From contig NZ_CP134880.1 in assembly GCF_032102965.1 (NCBI RefSeq), forward strand, positions 186,001-250,000: DNA of 64,000 nucleotides, written 5' to 3'. Below the pieces are notes generated by a model, which had not been told where the DNA came from, made no database searches, and worked only from the letters and a program-made list of their open reading frames with translations. Of the stretch, positions 43,098-51,346 are shown in pieces. Every line of letters starts with the position of its first letter. The first letter of the stretch is position 1. A program made the translations under genes and the position numbers. The DNA comes from Demequina capsici (lineage in GTDB: Bacteria > Actinomycetota > Actinomycetes > Actinomycetales > Demequinaceae).

Positions 43098-43162
43098 CGC
43101 GAACTCCCTCGTCCCTGCGGTCGCCGCCCAGTCTAGGGCGGGACGAGGCACGGCGACCGTCC

Positions 43163-45331
43163 TCAGCCGCGCGTCCGCGTGAGCGAGCGGGCCGACGCAC
43201 GCGCGGTCGCCGCCACGACGAGGGCTCCGACCGCGATCCCCGCCAGGGCGATGGCGACGGTCTGCAGCAGCAACGGGACCGCGTGTCCCAGGTGCGTCAC
43301 AGCCCAGGCGGAGCCGAATGTCGACGATCCGGACACGGTGGCGTCGACAAGGCCGACGGGTCCGCTCCACGTCCCGCTCCAGTCCGTGCGCGTGAACAGC
43401 ACGAGCGCGGCCACGAGCCCCGTGAGTGCGCCGACGGCGACGGACGTCGCGAGGGGGAGCGCGAACTGCGCCGCGGCGGCGAGGCGCGCGTCGCTCCTGC
43501 TGAGCCCCAGTGCCGCCTGAGCGTCGGCCTCGGCGCGCGCACCTGCCCGCGCGACGAGCTGCGCCGCGAGCGCCGCGAGGCTGAGCACGCCGAAGGTGAC
43601 GATGATGACCGCCTGCGAGTACTGCGTCGTCCCGTCGCCCCAGCCCCAGCTCGCCGCCACCGCGAACGGTCCAGGTGCGGCCTCCCCGGGGCCGACGTCG
43701 ATCCACTCGGCGAGCGCGAGCCACGTCATCGACCCGACCGCCACCGCGGATGCCACCGCGAGCACCGACGCCGGTCCGGAGGCCTGCCGGGGGCGGTCGG
43801 CGAGCGCCGACGACGCGGCGATCTGCCAGGGACGGCTGCCGCGCGCGAGTCGCCGCGTCGTGAACGCGGTCGCGCGCCGAGAGAGCTCGACGAGCAGCAT
43901 CGTCGACGTGACGGCAGCGCCGACGCCCACGAGGACCGCCGCGATCCTGAAGCCGCCGGAAGCGTCGATGCCTCCTCCCCAGGCACCGTTCCCGACGATC
44001 ACCTTCACGGAGAGCACGGTGAACAGCGCGAGCGGACCCCAGATCACCAGCAGCGGCCACAGCGGAACGGTGCGGGATACCTGCGCCTCGGACACGGGCG
44101 TCACCGGCTTGAGCGCGGCTGCGGGTGCGACGCGGGCCGCCCAGAAGGCCGGCACTGCTCCGAGGATCCCTGCGACGAGCACCGCCGCAGCGCTCAGGAC
44201 GCACGCCACCCACCAGGGAACGCTCGGCGCGGCCCACGCCAGCGCGTCGGGGTTCGCGGCGACCACCCGCGCCCAGTCGGACGCGAACAGTGCGTAGGCC
44301 GTGCCCACGCCCACAGCGGCCGCGAGCGTCCCGATCGCGCCGACCTCCAGCAGCGTCGCGCCGACGATCGACGACCGTCTCGCTCCGAGCACCCGTGCGG
44401 TGGCCACCCAACGGGTGCGCACCTGCGCCTGGGCACGCCCCACCGCGAAAGCCATGCCGATCAGCCCGAGGACGAGCACCCCGGCAGCGATGGCGAGCAC
44501 GACCGCCGCCGGGTCGATCGCGGTGCCGTAGTAGTCGAGGTGAGCGGCAGAGGTGCTGAACAGGGCAAGCGCCGGCGTCTGCCGATCCGCGGAGACGGAC
44601 ACCTGCCACATGAGGGTGCCGTTGTGGGAACCGGCGGCCGCGCTCGCCGCCTGGGCCGTCGCCGCGAGCGCCGGCACGGAGTCCCAGCCGACGATGCCGT
44701 CGTACAGGTAGGTGCCGTAGCGGCTCGGAAGGGACGTGCGGAGCGTGCCGCTCACGATCAGCCGGCCGAGCTCGATGTTCGAGTCCTGCTCCCCATCCCA
44801 CGCGATCGTGCTGAGCTGGACCGCATCGCCGATGCTCACGTGGTTGGCGTCCGCCCAGTGCGCGTCGACGGCGATCTCGCCTTCGCGCGGGGCGTCGCCG
44901 GTCAGCAGCAGCGCACCCCAGCTCACGTCCCCGGTCATCGCCGCGACGTTCACGAGCGCCGCATCCCACGGGTAGCCGCCCGCTGCGGCGAGCTCCGTCG
45001 GAGTCGAGACGAACCCCCTGATATCGAGAGGCATCACCGCCGTGGCATGCGAGCCGTCACCCGTCGAATCGGCCATGGCTCGGCGCACCTGCTCCCACGT
45101 GAGCTGCGCGGGGTCGTCGGCGGCGTCGGCCTCGTAGAAGATCGCCGACCCCCGCCACGCACCGTCCAGCCCGTACGCGGAGCGCACGCCCGCGCTGACC
45201 CCCACCTGGCTCTGCATCGCCACGAACGCCGCATAGGACGCGAGCCCCACGGCCAGCGTCAGCAGCGCCGTCGTCCAGATCACGTACGCGCGATGCGACC
45301 GGAGCTGCTCGCGCATCAGCTGGCGGATCAT
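43163..45331 (-). CDS. FtsX-like ABC transporter permease (third permease of the exporter)
   Basis: The start is ATG 45331, overlapping the preceding stop (ATGA); the product is 722 residues. After a first helix (TTALLTLAVGLASYAAFVAM) comes an extracytoplasmic domain of about 210 residues, then FtsX-type helices (VLVLGLIGMAFAVGRAQAQVRTRW, and a second set near the C-terminus). This is the MacB/LolC-like architecture of mechanotransmission exporters. The first about 30 residues and the following VGRAQAQ[VA]RTRWVATARVLGARRS block are nearly the same as in the next gene, so the two arose by duplication. It is the last gene of the operon. Confidence 0.87.
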   Translation of the reverse strand: MIRQLMREQLRSHRAYVIWTTALLTLAVGLASYAAFVAMQSQVGVSAGVRSAYGLDGAWRGSAIFYEADAADDPAQLTWEQVRRAMADSTGDGSHATAVMPLDIRGFVSTPTELAAAGGYPWDAALVNVAAMTGDVSWGALLLTGDAPREGEIAVDAHWADANHVSIGDAVQLSTIAWDGEQDSNIELGRLIVSGTLRTSLPSRYGTYLYDGIVGWDSVPALAATAQAASAAAGSHNGTLMWQVSVSADRQTPALALFSTSAAHLDYYGTAIDPAAVVLAIAAGVLVLGLIGMAFAVGRAQAQVRTRWVATARVLGARRSSIVGATLLEVGAIGTLAAAVGVGTAYALFASDWARVVAANPDALAWAAPSVPWWVACVLSAAAVLVAGILGAVPAFWAARVAPAAALKPVTPVSEAQVSRTVPLWPLLVIWGPLALFTVLSVKVIVGNGAWGGGIDASGGFRIAAVLVGVGAAVTSTMLLVELSRRATAFTTRRLARGSRPWQIAASSALADRPRQASGPASVLAVASAVAVGSMTWLALAEWIDVGPGEAAPGPFAVAASWGWGDGTTQYSQAVIIVTFGVLSLAALAAQLVARAGARAEADAQAALGLSRSDARLAAAAQFALPLATSVAVGALTGLVAALVLFTRTDWSGTWSGPVGLVDATVSGSSTFGSAWAVTHLGHAVPLLLQTVAIALAGIAVGALVVAATARASARSLTRTRG

Positions 45332-47466
45332 GCCGCGATCCTTTCGACGAGGCGGGCGGGGTTGCGCGTGGTCAGCGCGGCGGCGGTCGCGCCGACGGCC
45401 ACGGACCCGAGCAGCACGAGCAGCGCGGCGAGCCCCGGGACCACGGTGTGCGACAGGTGCGTGAACGCCCACGCGGGCCCGAGCATGGTCTTGCTCGTGA
45501 CGTCGCCGGACTCGCTGTACGTGCGGGACTCGGTGCTGAACATCAGGCAGGCCGTCGCCGACCCGAGCGCGGCACCGACGACGACGCCGAGCGCGAGCGG
45601 GAGCCCGAACTGCACCGCGGATGCCAGGCGAGCGGCCCGCGCGTCGAGACCGAGCGCGGCGTGCGCCGTCGACTCTGCACGCGTGGCGTGGCGCCCCGCA
45701 GTGAATGCAGCCAACGCGACCAGCACCAGGAGGAACCCGACGATCGCGACCTCCACGAGCGTCGTCCTGTAGCCCACGAACCGTCCGGCGCCGAAGGCGA
45801 ACGGGCCGAGCGCCTCCCACTGCGGGTCGACGGATACGTACGGCTCCCAGGTCTCGCTCCACGCGGTCAGGGAGATCGCCACGACCGTGTACATCGCCAC
45901 GCCCGACGCCAACGCCAGGACCGCCGCCGGGGCCGACGCGAGCGCAGGGCGACCGCGAAGCGCGGCGCCGGCCGTGAGCATCCACGGCGTCGAGCTGCGC
46001 TCCAAGGCGACCGCCGTCGCGCGTACCACGCGCCGCATGATCTCGACGATCATCGCGAGGGAGGTCACTCCGGCCGCCAGCAGCACGATCCACCGCAGGA
46101 GGCCGTATGCGCTGGAGTAGTGGAGCGCGACGCCCCAGCCTGTGTCGCCGGGAAGTCCCTGCACCATCATGAGCACCACCACGAAGGCAAGCCCCCAGAC
46201 CACCAGCAGCGGCCACACCCGCACCGTCCTCGAGAACTGTGCGGACGTCGCCGGGGTCTCCGGCTTGAGTGCGGCGGCGGGCGTGACGCGTGCCGCCCAG
46301 AAGGCGGGCACGGCACCCATGATCGCGGCGATGACGAGGCTCACGGCCACCATGCCGAGCGGATACCAGGCGGCGACGGCGACCGACGAGGGGATCAGCG
46401 CGTCTGGATTCGCCGACAGCACACCTGCCCACTCGATGGCGAGCGCCGCATACGCGATCCCCGCTCCGAGCACACCCGCGACGAGGCCCACCGCCGCCGT
46501 CTCCACCGCGGTCGCGGCGACCACGGTGGAGCGCCTCGCTCCCAGCACGCGGGCGGTCGCCACCCACTGGGTGCGCGCCTGCGCCTGCGCCCGGCCGACT
46601 GCGAAGGCCATGCCGATCAGCCCGATCACGAGCACTCCGGCCGCGATCAGCAGGTAGCTGCTCGGTCCCCCATGGTCGAGGAAGTAGTCGTGCCCCACCT
46701 GATCAGCGTCGAGCGCCGCGAGCGAGGGCGTCTCGCGCTGCGCGGAGAGCATCACCATGTCCAGCGACTCGTCTGGGTCGGCGCCTCGGGCGGCATACGC
46801 CCGCTGCTCCAGGTCGAACACGCTGTCCCAGCCGATCAGCGTCTGCTCCTGCCAGGCCGCATAGCCCCCGGAGGCAGTGGTCCGAAGCAGGCCGCTGACG
46901 GTGACGGTGCCGAGCGACACGACGTCCCTGCCGATGCCGAAGGTCGCGACGGTGACGGGGTCGCCCGCCGCGACCCCGTTGTCGGCGGCCCATTGGGCGT
47001 CGACCGCGACCTGGCCTGCGCCCGGGGCGTCTCCCGATTCAAGGAGGGTGGGCCAGTCGACCTCGCCCGTGGTGGCGCTGGCTCCGTACACGGGGTGAGT
47101 CTCGGCCTGGTCCAGCCAGTCGGCGGGCGACACACCGGCGGGGATGACGGTGAGGCCCGTGTCGGTGATCGCCGCGATGCCCGCGCCCTCGGCGTTCGCC
47201 TCCCCCAGAAGGGCGTTGAGCTCAGCGGGCGTCACGGTGAGGCACGCACAGTCCACCGACGGATCGCCCTGGGACACGGCGACCGCTGTGTTCCACCCGC
47301 CGTCCATGCCATGCGCCGAGGCCACGTGCTGCACGACGGCCCCCTGCTGCACGCCCACGAAGGCTGCGAACGAGGCGAACCCGATCGCCAGCGTCAGCAG
47401 CGCCGTGGTCCAGATCACGTAGGCGCGGTGCGACCGGAGCTGCTCGCCCACGAGCTGGCGGATCAT
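45328..47466 (-). CDS. FtsX-like ABC transporter permease (second permease of the exporter)
   Basis: The 712-residue protein has the same layout as its downstream paralogue: N-terminal helix (TTALLTLAIGFASFAAFVGV), a large extracytoplasmic domain (about residues 35-270), then FtsX helices including LIGMAFAVGRAQAQARTQWVATARVLGARRSTVVAA. It overlaps the genes on both sides by 4 nt. With the ATPase at 49304 it should form an exporter of peptides, antibiotics or lipids, or a signalling complex with a two-component system. The extracytoplasmic domains of the two paralogues differ much more than their membrane parts. Confidence 0.87.
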   Translation of the reverse strand: MIRQLVGEQLRSHRAYVIWTTALLTLAIGFASFAAFVGVQQGAVVQHVASAHGMDGGWNTAVAVSQGDPSVDCACLTVTPAELNALLGEANAEGAGIAAITDTGLTVIPAGVSPADWLDQAETHPVYGASATTGEVDWPTLLESGDAPGAGQVAVDAQWAADNGVAAGDPVTVATFGIGRDVVSLGTVTVSGLLRTTASGGYAAWQEQTLIGWDSVFDLEQRAYAARGADPDESLDMVMLSAQRETPSLAALDADQVGHDYFLDHGGPSSYLLIAAGVLVIGLIGMAFAVGRAQAQARTQWVATARVLGARRSTVVAATAVETAAVGLVAGVLGAGIAYAALAIEWAGVLSANPDALIPSSVAVAAWYPLGMVAVSLVIAAIMGAVPAFWAARVTPAAALKPETPATSAQFSRTVRVWPLLVVWGLAFVVVLMMVQGLPGDTGWGVALHYSSAYGLLRWIVLLAAGVTSLAMIVEIMRRVVRATAVALERSSTPWMLTAGAALRGRPALASAPAAVLALASGVAMYTVVAISLTAWSETWEPYVSVDPQWEALGPFAFGAGRFVGYRTTLVEVAIVGFLLVLVALAAFTAGRHATRAESTAHAALGLDARAARLASAVQFGLPLALGVVVGAALGSATACLMFSTESRTYSESGDVTSKTMLGPAWAFTHLSHTVVPGLAALLVLLGSVAVGATAAALTTRNPARLVERIAA

Positions 47467-49307
47467 CGCCTCGCCATCCCTTCGCGCAGCGCCTCGGAGG
47501 GCGTCTCGAGGTGGACTGCGCTCGCGACCGCCGCAGTGAGCACGGCATACGACGCACAGATCAGGAGGACGACGGGTATCACGGCTGTCCAGTTGACCGA
47601 TCCGAGCGCGGTGCCCACGTAGGAGTCGGTGATGATCCCGTTCAGGGAGAGGCGTGCGCGGTCGAGCATCGTCAGGAGTGCACGAGCGGTGACACCCGTG
47701 GCGGTCCCGACCAGCGTCGCGATGACGGCGAGCGTCGCTCCCTCGACGACCACCGCGATCCTGACCGTGCGGGCGGACGAGCCCAGCGCGGTGAGGGTCG
47801 CAGCGTTGCGACCGCCAGCCCGCACCGCCGCGAACGCCAGAGGTGACAGTCCGACGAGGATCAGCAGTGACCAGAGGATCCAGGTCCCGGCGGCCGGGTC
47901 CTCATACGAGTAGCCGCCGTCCTGCCCGGCGACGTAGTGGATGCCCTGCCCTGTGACGCCCTCCACCCCGGTCATCACCTCCGACTCGATCGCCGCGCGG
48001 TCGGCCGCTGGCGACACGTAGACGAAGTAGGCGTGCCCCACGGGAGGCAGGTTCACTCGGGCCGAGTTCACGTAGGCGACGCCGTACCCGACCAGGGGCA
48101 CGACGGCCTCCGGCCGGTACGTGAACGGGTCCTTCGGGTCGACTGTGATCTGCGCCGTGCTGGGCGCGTTCGCGACGGCGGCGGTCGGGTGGGTCTGCAG
48201 CGCCAGCGCCACCTCGTCGTCGAGGCCGACGAGTTGGGCTGGGTCCACCGCGATGATCTCCACGGCGGGGTTCTCGCCGACGATGTCCGCCGCTATGACG
48301 TGAGCGACCCCGTCGATCGCGAGCAGGCGGTCGGTGACGGCGCCCGAGGCCGTCGGGTACTCGGTGTACACGAACGCGAACGCGTCCGAATGGCGGACGC
48401 CCGTCTGGACGGAGGAGAGCAGGCCGACCAGGAAGGCGAGCGCGCCGATCGCCATGACGACCCGTCCCGTCGCCTTCGTCGGGTCGGTTGCGCGAGTGCG
48501 CAGCACGGCGGCGAGCTCGATGGATCCGGCCCGGTCCGCGAGCCTCGTCGTCGCGCCGAGCGCGTGGATGGCGAGCGTCGTCGCCCACGGGAGGACCGCC
48601 GTCAGCGCGAGCCCGCAGGCCGCGACCCACGCCACGACGTAGGCCACGTCGGAAACGGTCGCCGCGGTTGCCGAAGGGTCGGCGTAGTCGCCCCCATGTG
48701 AGGCCGCGATCCCGACGATCACCCCGGCCGACGCGGAGAGCGCCCCGGTCGCAGCGATCGCCAGGCGGCCGATGCGAGGTGGTCGGTACGGCTCCAGGCC
48801 CGCACGCCGCTGCTCGACCGGCGACCGTCCAGCGCGCCGCGCGGCGACGGCATGGGCGATCGCCAGTGCGACGGTGCCCATCGCGGCCTCGACCGCTCGC
48901 GTTGCCCACGCGTCGGTGCGGGTGCTGAACCAGGGCCAGCCGTGGGTCATCTCCAGGAACAGGTGGGCCGCTCCGGCGAGGATGAAGGCTGCGCCTGTGG
49001 CGATGGCGCCATCCCGCAGGCCTGCGAGCACGGTGCGCCTCATGGACGTCGCCGCAGTCTCGCCGAGCGCGGCGCGGGTCGCGCGCTCGTCGGAGCCCTG
49101 CGACCTCACCCCGAGCATCGCAGTCAGGATCAAGGTGAGCAGCGCTGTGGGGATCGCGAGGTAGATGACGAGGAAGCCGACCCGGTCGAAGCCCATCGCC
49201 GAGTCGCTGTAGAACACCTCGCCGTACGTGCGCAGATCCCAGGGGACCGTGATCACCATGAGCGCCGCGGACGCGATGCCTGCGACGGCGGCGGCAGGTG
49301 CCCTCAT
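47463..49307 (-). CDS. FtsX-like ABC transporter permease (first permease of the exporter)
   Basis: This 614-residue membrane protein differs from the two following paralogues. It begins with a helix and a short loop (VITVPWDLRTYGEVFYSDSAMGFDRVGFLVIYL), then LTLILTAMLGVRSQGSDERATRAALGETAATSMRRTVLAGLRDG, the cytoplasmic coupling segment of FtsX-type permeases. A second extracytoplasmic domain (about 300-470) and a final FtsX block near SLLILVGLSPLAFAAVRAGGRNAATLTALGSSARTVRIAVVVEGATL follow. It overlaps the ATPase gene and the next permease gene by 4 nt each. It is the first of three permeases served by a single ATPase. Confidence 0.84.
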   Translation of the reverse strand: MRAPAAAVAGIASAALMVITVPWDLRTYGEVFYSDSAMGFDRVGFLVIYLAIPTALLTLILTAMLGVRSQGSDERATRAALGETAATSMRRTVLAGLRDGAIATGAAFILAGAAHLFLEMTHGWPWFSTRTDAWATRAVEAAMGTVALAIAHAVAARRAGRSPVEQRRAGLEPYRPPRIGRLAIAATGALSASAGVIVGIAASHGGDYADPSATAATVSDVAYVVAWVAACGLALTAVLPWATTLAIHALGATTRLADRAGSIELAAVLRTRATDPTKATGRVVMAIGALAFLVGLLSSVQTGVRHSDAFAFVYTEYPTASGAVTDRLLAIDGVAHVIAADIVGENPAVEIIAVDPAQLVGLDDEVALALQTHPTAAVANAPSTAQITVDPKDPFTYRPEAVVPLVGYGVAYVNSARVNLPPVGHAYFVYVSPAADRAAIESEVMTGVEGVTGQGIHYVAGQDGGYSYEDPAAGTWILWSLLILVGLSPLAFAAVRAGGRNAATLTALGSSARTVRIAVVVEGATLAVIATLVGTATGVTARALLTMLDRARLSLNGIITDSYVGTALGSVNWTAVIPVVLLICASYAVLTAAVASAVHLETPSEALREGMARR

Positions 49308-50092
49308 CGCTCCACCCCCGCGAGCGCGTCCAGCCCGGCGAGCACCGCGTCGGGAGTGGGGTCCGTGACGTGGCCGGCGACCTTGCCGTCGGCGAAGAGG
49401 AGCACCTGGCCCGCGTATGACGCCGCAGTTGGATCGTGCGTGACCATGACCACCGACTGGCCCAGCTCACGGCATGAGACCCGCAGATGGGCGAGCACCT
49501 CGGCGCTCGCATGCGTGTCCAGGTTGCCGGTCGGTTCGTCGGCCAGGACCACACGAGGCCGGGTGATCAGCGCGCGGGCGATGGCGACCCGCTGTTGCTG
49601 ACCACCCGACATCTCGTACGGGCGGCGATCCAGCTCGCGGCCGATGCCGAGCATCTGCACGAGCGCGTCCAGCCATTCAGGGTCCTGCGGCAGTCCGTTG
49701 AGGCGCAGCGGCAGCACGATGTTGTCGCGCGCGCTCATGGTCTGCATCAGGTTGAAGCCCTGGAAGACGAAGCCGATGATCCGACCCCGCACCTTCGATA
49801 GCTGCTTGTCCTTCATGGCCGTGATCTCGTCGTCCCCGACCCAGACCTGACCGGAGTCCGGCCGGTCGAGCCCGGCGAGCAGGTGCACCAGAGTCGTCTT
49901 GCCTGAGCCGGACGGCCCCATGACGGCGGTGAGCACCCCGGCCGGGATGTCGAGGTCGACGTGATCGACCGCAGTGACGGTCGACGCGCCGCTCCCGTAC
50001 GCCTTGGCCAGCCCCCTGGACCTGAGCGCGAGCGGCGCGTCGACCGGCGACGCGTGTCGCGCCGCCGAGGATTCCCCCGAATTCCCCTTCAT
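49304..50092 (-). CDS. ABC transporter ATP-binding protein (MacB/LolD-like)
   Basis: ATG 50092 is preceded by a -10 box 7 nt upstream and gives 262 residues. The ATPase has Walker A GPSGSGKTT, Q-loop FVFQGFNLMQTMSARDNIVLPL, signature MSGGQQQRVAIARAL, Walker B VVLADEPTGNLD and the switch His in VTHDP. The LVHLLAGLDRPDSG and FNLMQT patterns are typical of the MacB/LolD group that drives FtsX-like permeases. The first about 30 residues (MKGNSGESSAARHASPVDAP) are a low-complexity extension. It starts the four-gene exporter operon. Confidence 0.93.
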   Translation of the reverse strand: MKGNSGESSAARHASPVDAPLALRSRGLAKAYGSGASTVTAVDHVDLDIPAGVLTAVMGPSGSGKTTLVHLLAGLDRPDSGQVWVGDDEITAMKDKQLSKVRGRIIGFVFQGFNLMQTMSARDNIVLPLRLNGLPQDPEWLDALVQMLGIGRELDRRPYEMSGGQQQRVAIARALITRPRVVLADEPTGNLDTHASAEVLAHLRVSCRELGQSVVMVTHDPTAASYAGQVLLFADGKVAGHVTDPTPDAVLAGLDALAGVER

Positions 50093-50099
50093 GCTGACG

Positions 50100-50105
50100 A
50101 CGCTA
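50100..50105 (-). promoter_or_regulatory. -10 box of the exporter operon, leaderless start
   Basis: On the minus strand TAGCGT is followed by 7 nt and the ATG of the ATPase gene. No -35 consensus is apparent at the proper distance, which would fit a promoter needing an activator bound upstream at 50151-50168. Confidence 0.5.
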
Positions 50106-50150
50106 TCCGTGGGCTTCCGTGGTCCGCGTCGGTCCACGGGATGGACCTGG

Positions 50151-50168
50151 GTCATACCCAGGTATGAC
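50151..50168. promoter_or_regulatory. Palindromic operator upstream of the exporter operon
   Basis: GTCATACCCAGGTATGAC is an inverted repeat of 8-bp arms with a 2-nt centre. It overlaps a second dyad, ACCTGGGT-CAT-ACCCAGGT (50145-50163). It lies 46 bp upstream of the -10 box, an activator position. The NarL-type response regulator encoded at 50653 is the obvious candidate to bind it. Confidence 0.7.
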
Positions 50169-50234
50169 GTGGGCGGCGTCGACGCCAGGCGACGGGGTGG
50201 ACCGGCGTGTGCGGGGGCGGTGGCCGACGCCTGG

Positions 50235-50534
50235 GCGTCACGATTGTCGATCTGTGGGCGTGCGCGAGGCTGGCGCCGTCACGAATGTCGATGTTTGGGG
50301 GGTAGAAGGCGATCCGCGGGGGTGGAGGGCGATCCGCGGGGGTGGGGGGCGATCCGCGGGGGTGGAGGGCGAGTGCGTGGCGCGGAAGGCGATCCGCGGG
50401 GGTGGAGGGCGAGTGCGTGGCGCGGAAGGCGATCCGCGGGGGTGGGGGGCGATCCGCGGGGCGAACGGGATCGATTGCTCGCGCGCGCAGGTCTCGCGAA
50501 CCCTCGCCCGCCTCAGATAGACGTTCGTGACGGC
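50235..50534. repeat. Intergenic element bounded by inverted copies of the shared motif
   Basis: GCGTCACGATTGTCGATCTG (50235-50254) at the left and CAGATAGACGTTCGTGACGGC (50514-50534) at the right are imperfect inverted copies. A third degenerate copy, GTCACGAATGTCGATGT (50278-50294), lies inside, just before the 20-bp array. The left end is the exact reverse complement of 41609-41628. No coding sequence is credible across 50093-50652. The 300-bp unit looks like a non-autonomous repeat element, but no target-site duplication was identified. Confidence 0.65.
50308..50467. repeat. 20-bp tandem repeat array with two alternating unit types
   Basis: Eight head-to-tail 20-mers start at 50308, 50328, 50348, 50368, 50388, 50408, 50428 and 50448. 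Type A is GGCGATCCGCGGGGGTGGAG, with a GGGG-ending variant in units 2 and 7. Type B, GGCGAGTGCGTGGCGCGGAA, is units 4 and 6. Unit 8 diverges in its last 7 bases. The order A, A', A, B, A, B, A', A'' suggests duplication of an A-B pair. Confidence 0.92.
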
Positions 50535-50592
50535 GAGACGGGGGTGGGCGCATCACGGATAGACAATAAAGACGCTTAGCGAGACCGCCGTT

Positions 50593-50640
50593 CGCCCACG
50601 ACGTCGCCCACGACGTCGCCCACGACGTCGCCCACGACGT
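50593..50640. repeat. 12-bp tandem repeat, four perfect copies
   Basis: CGCCCACGACGT is repeated four times without change, followed by a degenerate CGCGCTCGACGT. It ends 12 bp before the stop codon of the response regulator gene and so lies in its 3' untranslated region. Confidence 0.95.
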
Positions 50641-50652
50641 CGCGCTCGACGT

Positions 50653-51309
50653 TCACGCGTGCGGCGTGACCAGCCCCGTCTCGTACGCGATCACGACGGC
50701 TTGCACCCGATCGCGTGCTCCCAGCTTGGCCAGCACTCGGCCCACATGGGTCTTGACGGTCGGCTCTGCGAGGAACAGCTCAGCGCAGATCTCCTGGTTG
50801 CTGAGGCCGCGAGCCATGAGCAGCAGCACCTCGCGCTCGCGGTCGGTGAGGTCTGCGAGCCGCGTGTCGTCGACTGGCTCCGGCAGGGCCGCCACACGGT
50901 CCAGCAGGCGGCGCGTGGACGAAGGAGCGATCACCGCGTCGCCGTCCCTCACGGTGCGGATCGCTGCCAGCAGGTCCTCGGGCGGCGTGTCCTTGAGGAG
51001 GAACCCCGATGCTCCGGCGCGGATGGCGGCAAGCACGTGCTCGTCGAGGTCGAAGGTCGTGAGGATGACCACCTTCGACCCCGATGCGGCGGTGAGCGCC
51101 GCGCAGGCAGCGATGCCGTCCATGCCGGGCATGCGCACGTCCATGAGCACGACGTCGGCGGGCGGCTCGAGCGCGAGCAGGGTCGACACGGCCGACGCGC
51201 CGTCGCCGGCCTCCGCGACGACCTCCATGTCGGGCTGCGAGTCCACGACCATCCGGAAGCCGGCGCGGATCAGCTGCTGGTCGTCCACGAGCGCCACACG
51301 GATGGTCAT
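50653..51309 (-). CDS. NarL/FixJ-type response regulator
   Basis: The 218-residue regulator has a receiver domain with Asp9-Asp10, phosphoacceptor Asp57 (VLMDVRMPG) and Lys in FLLKDTPPEDL, and a C-terminal LuxR-type helix-turn-helix (LTDREREVLLLMARGLSNQEICAELFLAEPTVKTHVGRVLAKL). It is the partner of the kinase at 51847, from which a phosphoribosyltransferase gene separates it. A possible own -10 box CATACT lies 7 nt before its ATG. It is a likely activator of the exporter operon next to it. Confidence 0.94.
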   Translation of the reverse strand: MTIRVALVDDQQLIRAGFRMVVDSQPDMEVVAEAGDGASAVSTLLALEPPADVVLMDVRMPGMDGIAACAALTAASGSKVVILTTFDLDEHVLAAIRAGASGFLLKDTPPEDLLAAIRTVRDGDAVIAPSSTRRLLDRVAALPEPVDDTRLADLTDREREVLLLMARGLSNQEICAELFLAEPTVKTHVGRVLAKLGARDRVQAVVIAYETGLVTPHA

Positions 51310-51346
51310 GGGCGCAAGTATGCCCCCGGTCGATCCAGGGGGAGGA

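Noticed and set aside
42678-46567. Extended minus-strand frames running through the rhodanese and permease genes (763 and 1134 codons)
   Set aside because: They are readthrough upstream of the real starts at 43097 and 45331; the extra N-terminal parts lie out of frame over the next permease genes and have no motifs.
41481-50467. CRISPR-like arrays at 41.5 and 50.3 kb
   Set aside because: The repeats are head-to-tail with no unique spacers, have 11-20-bp units, and no cas gene is present.
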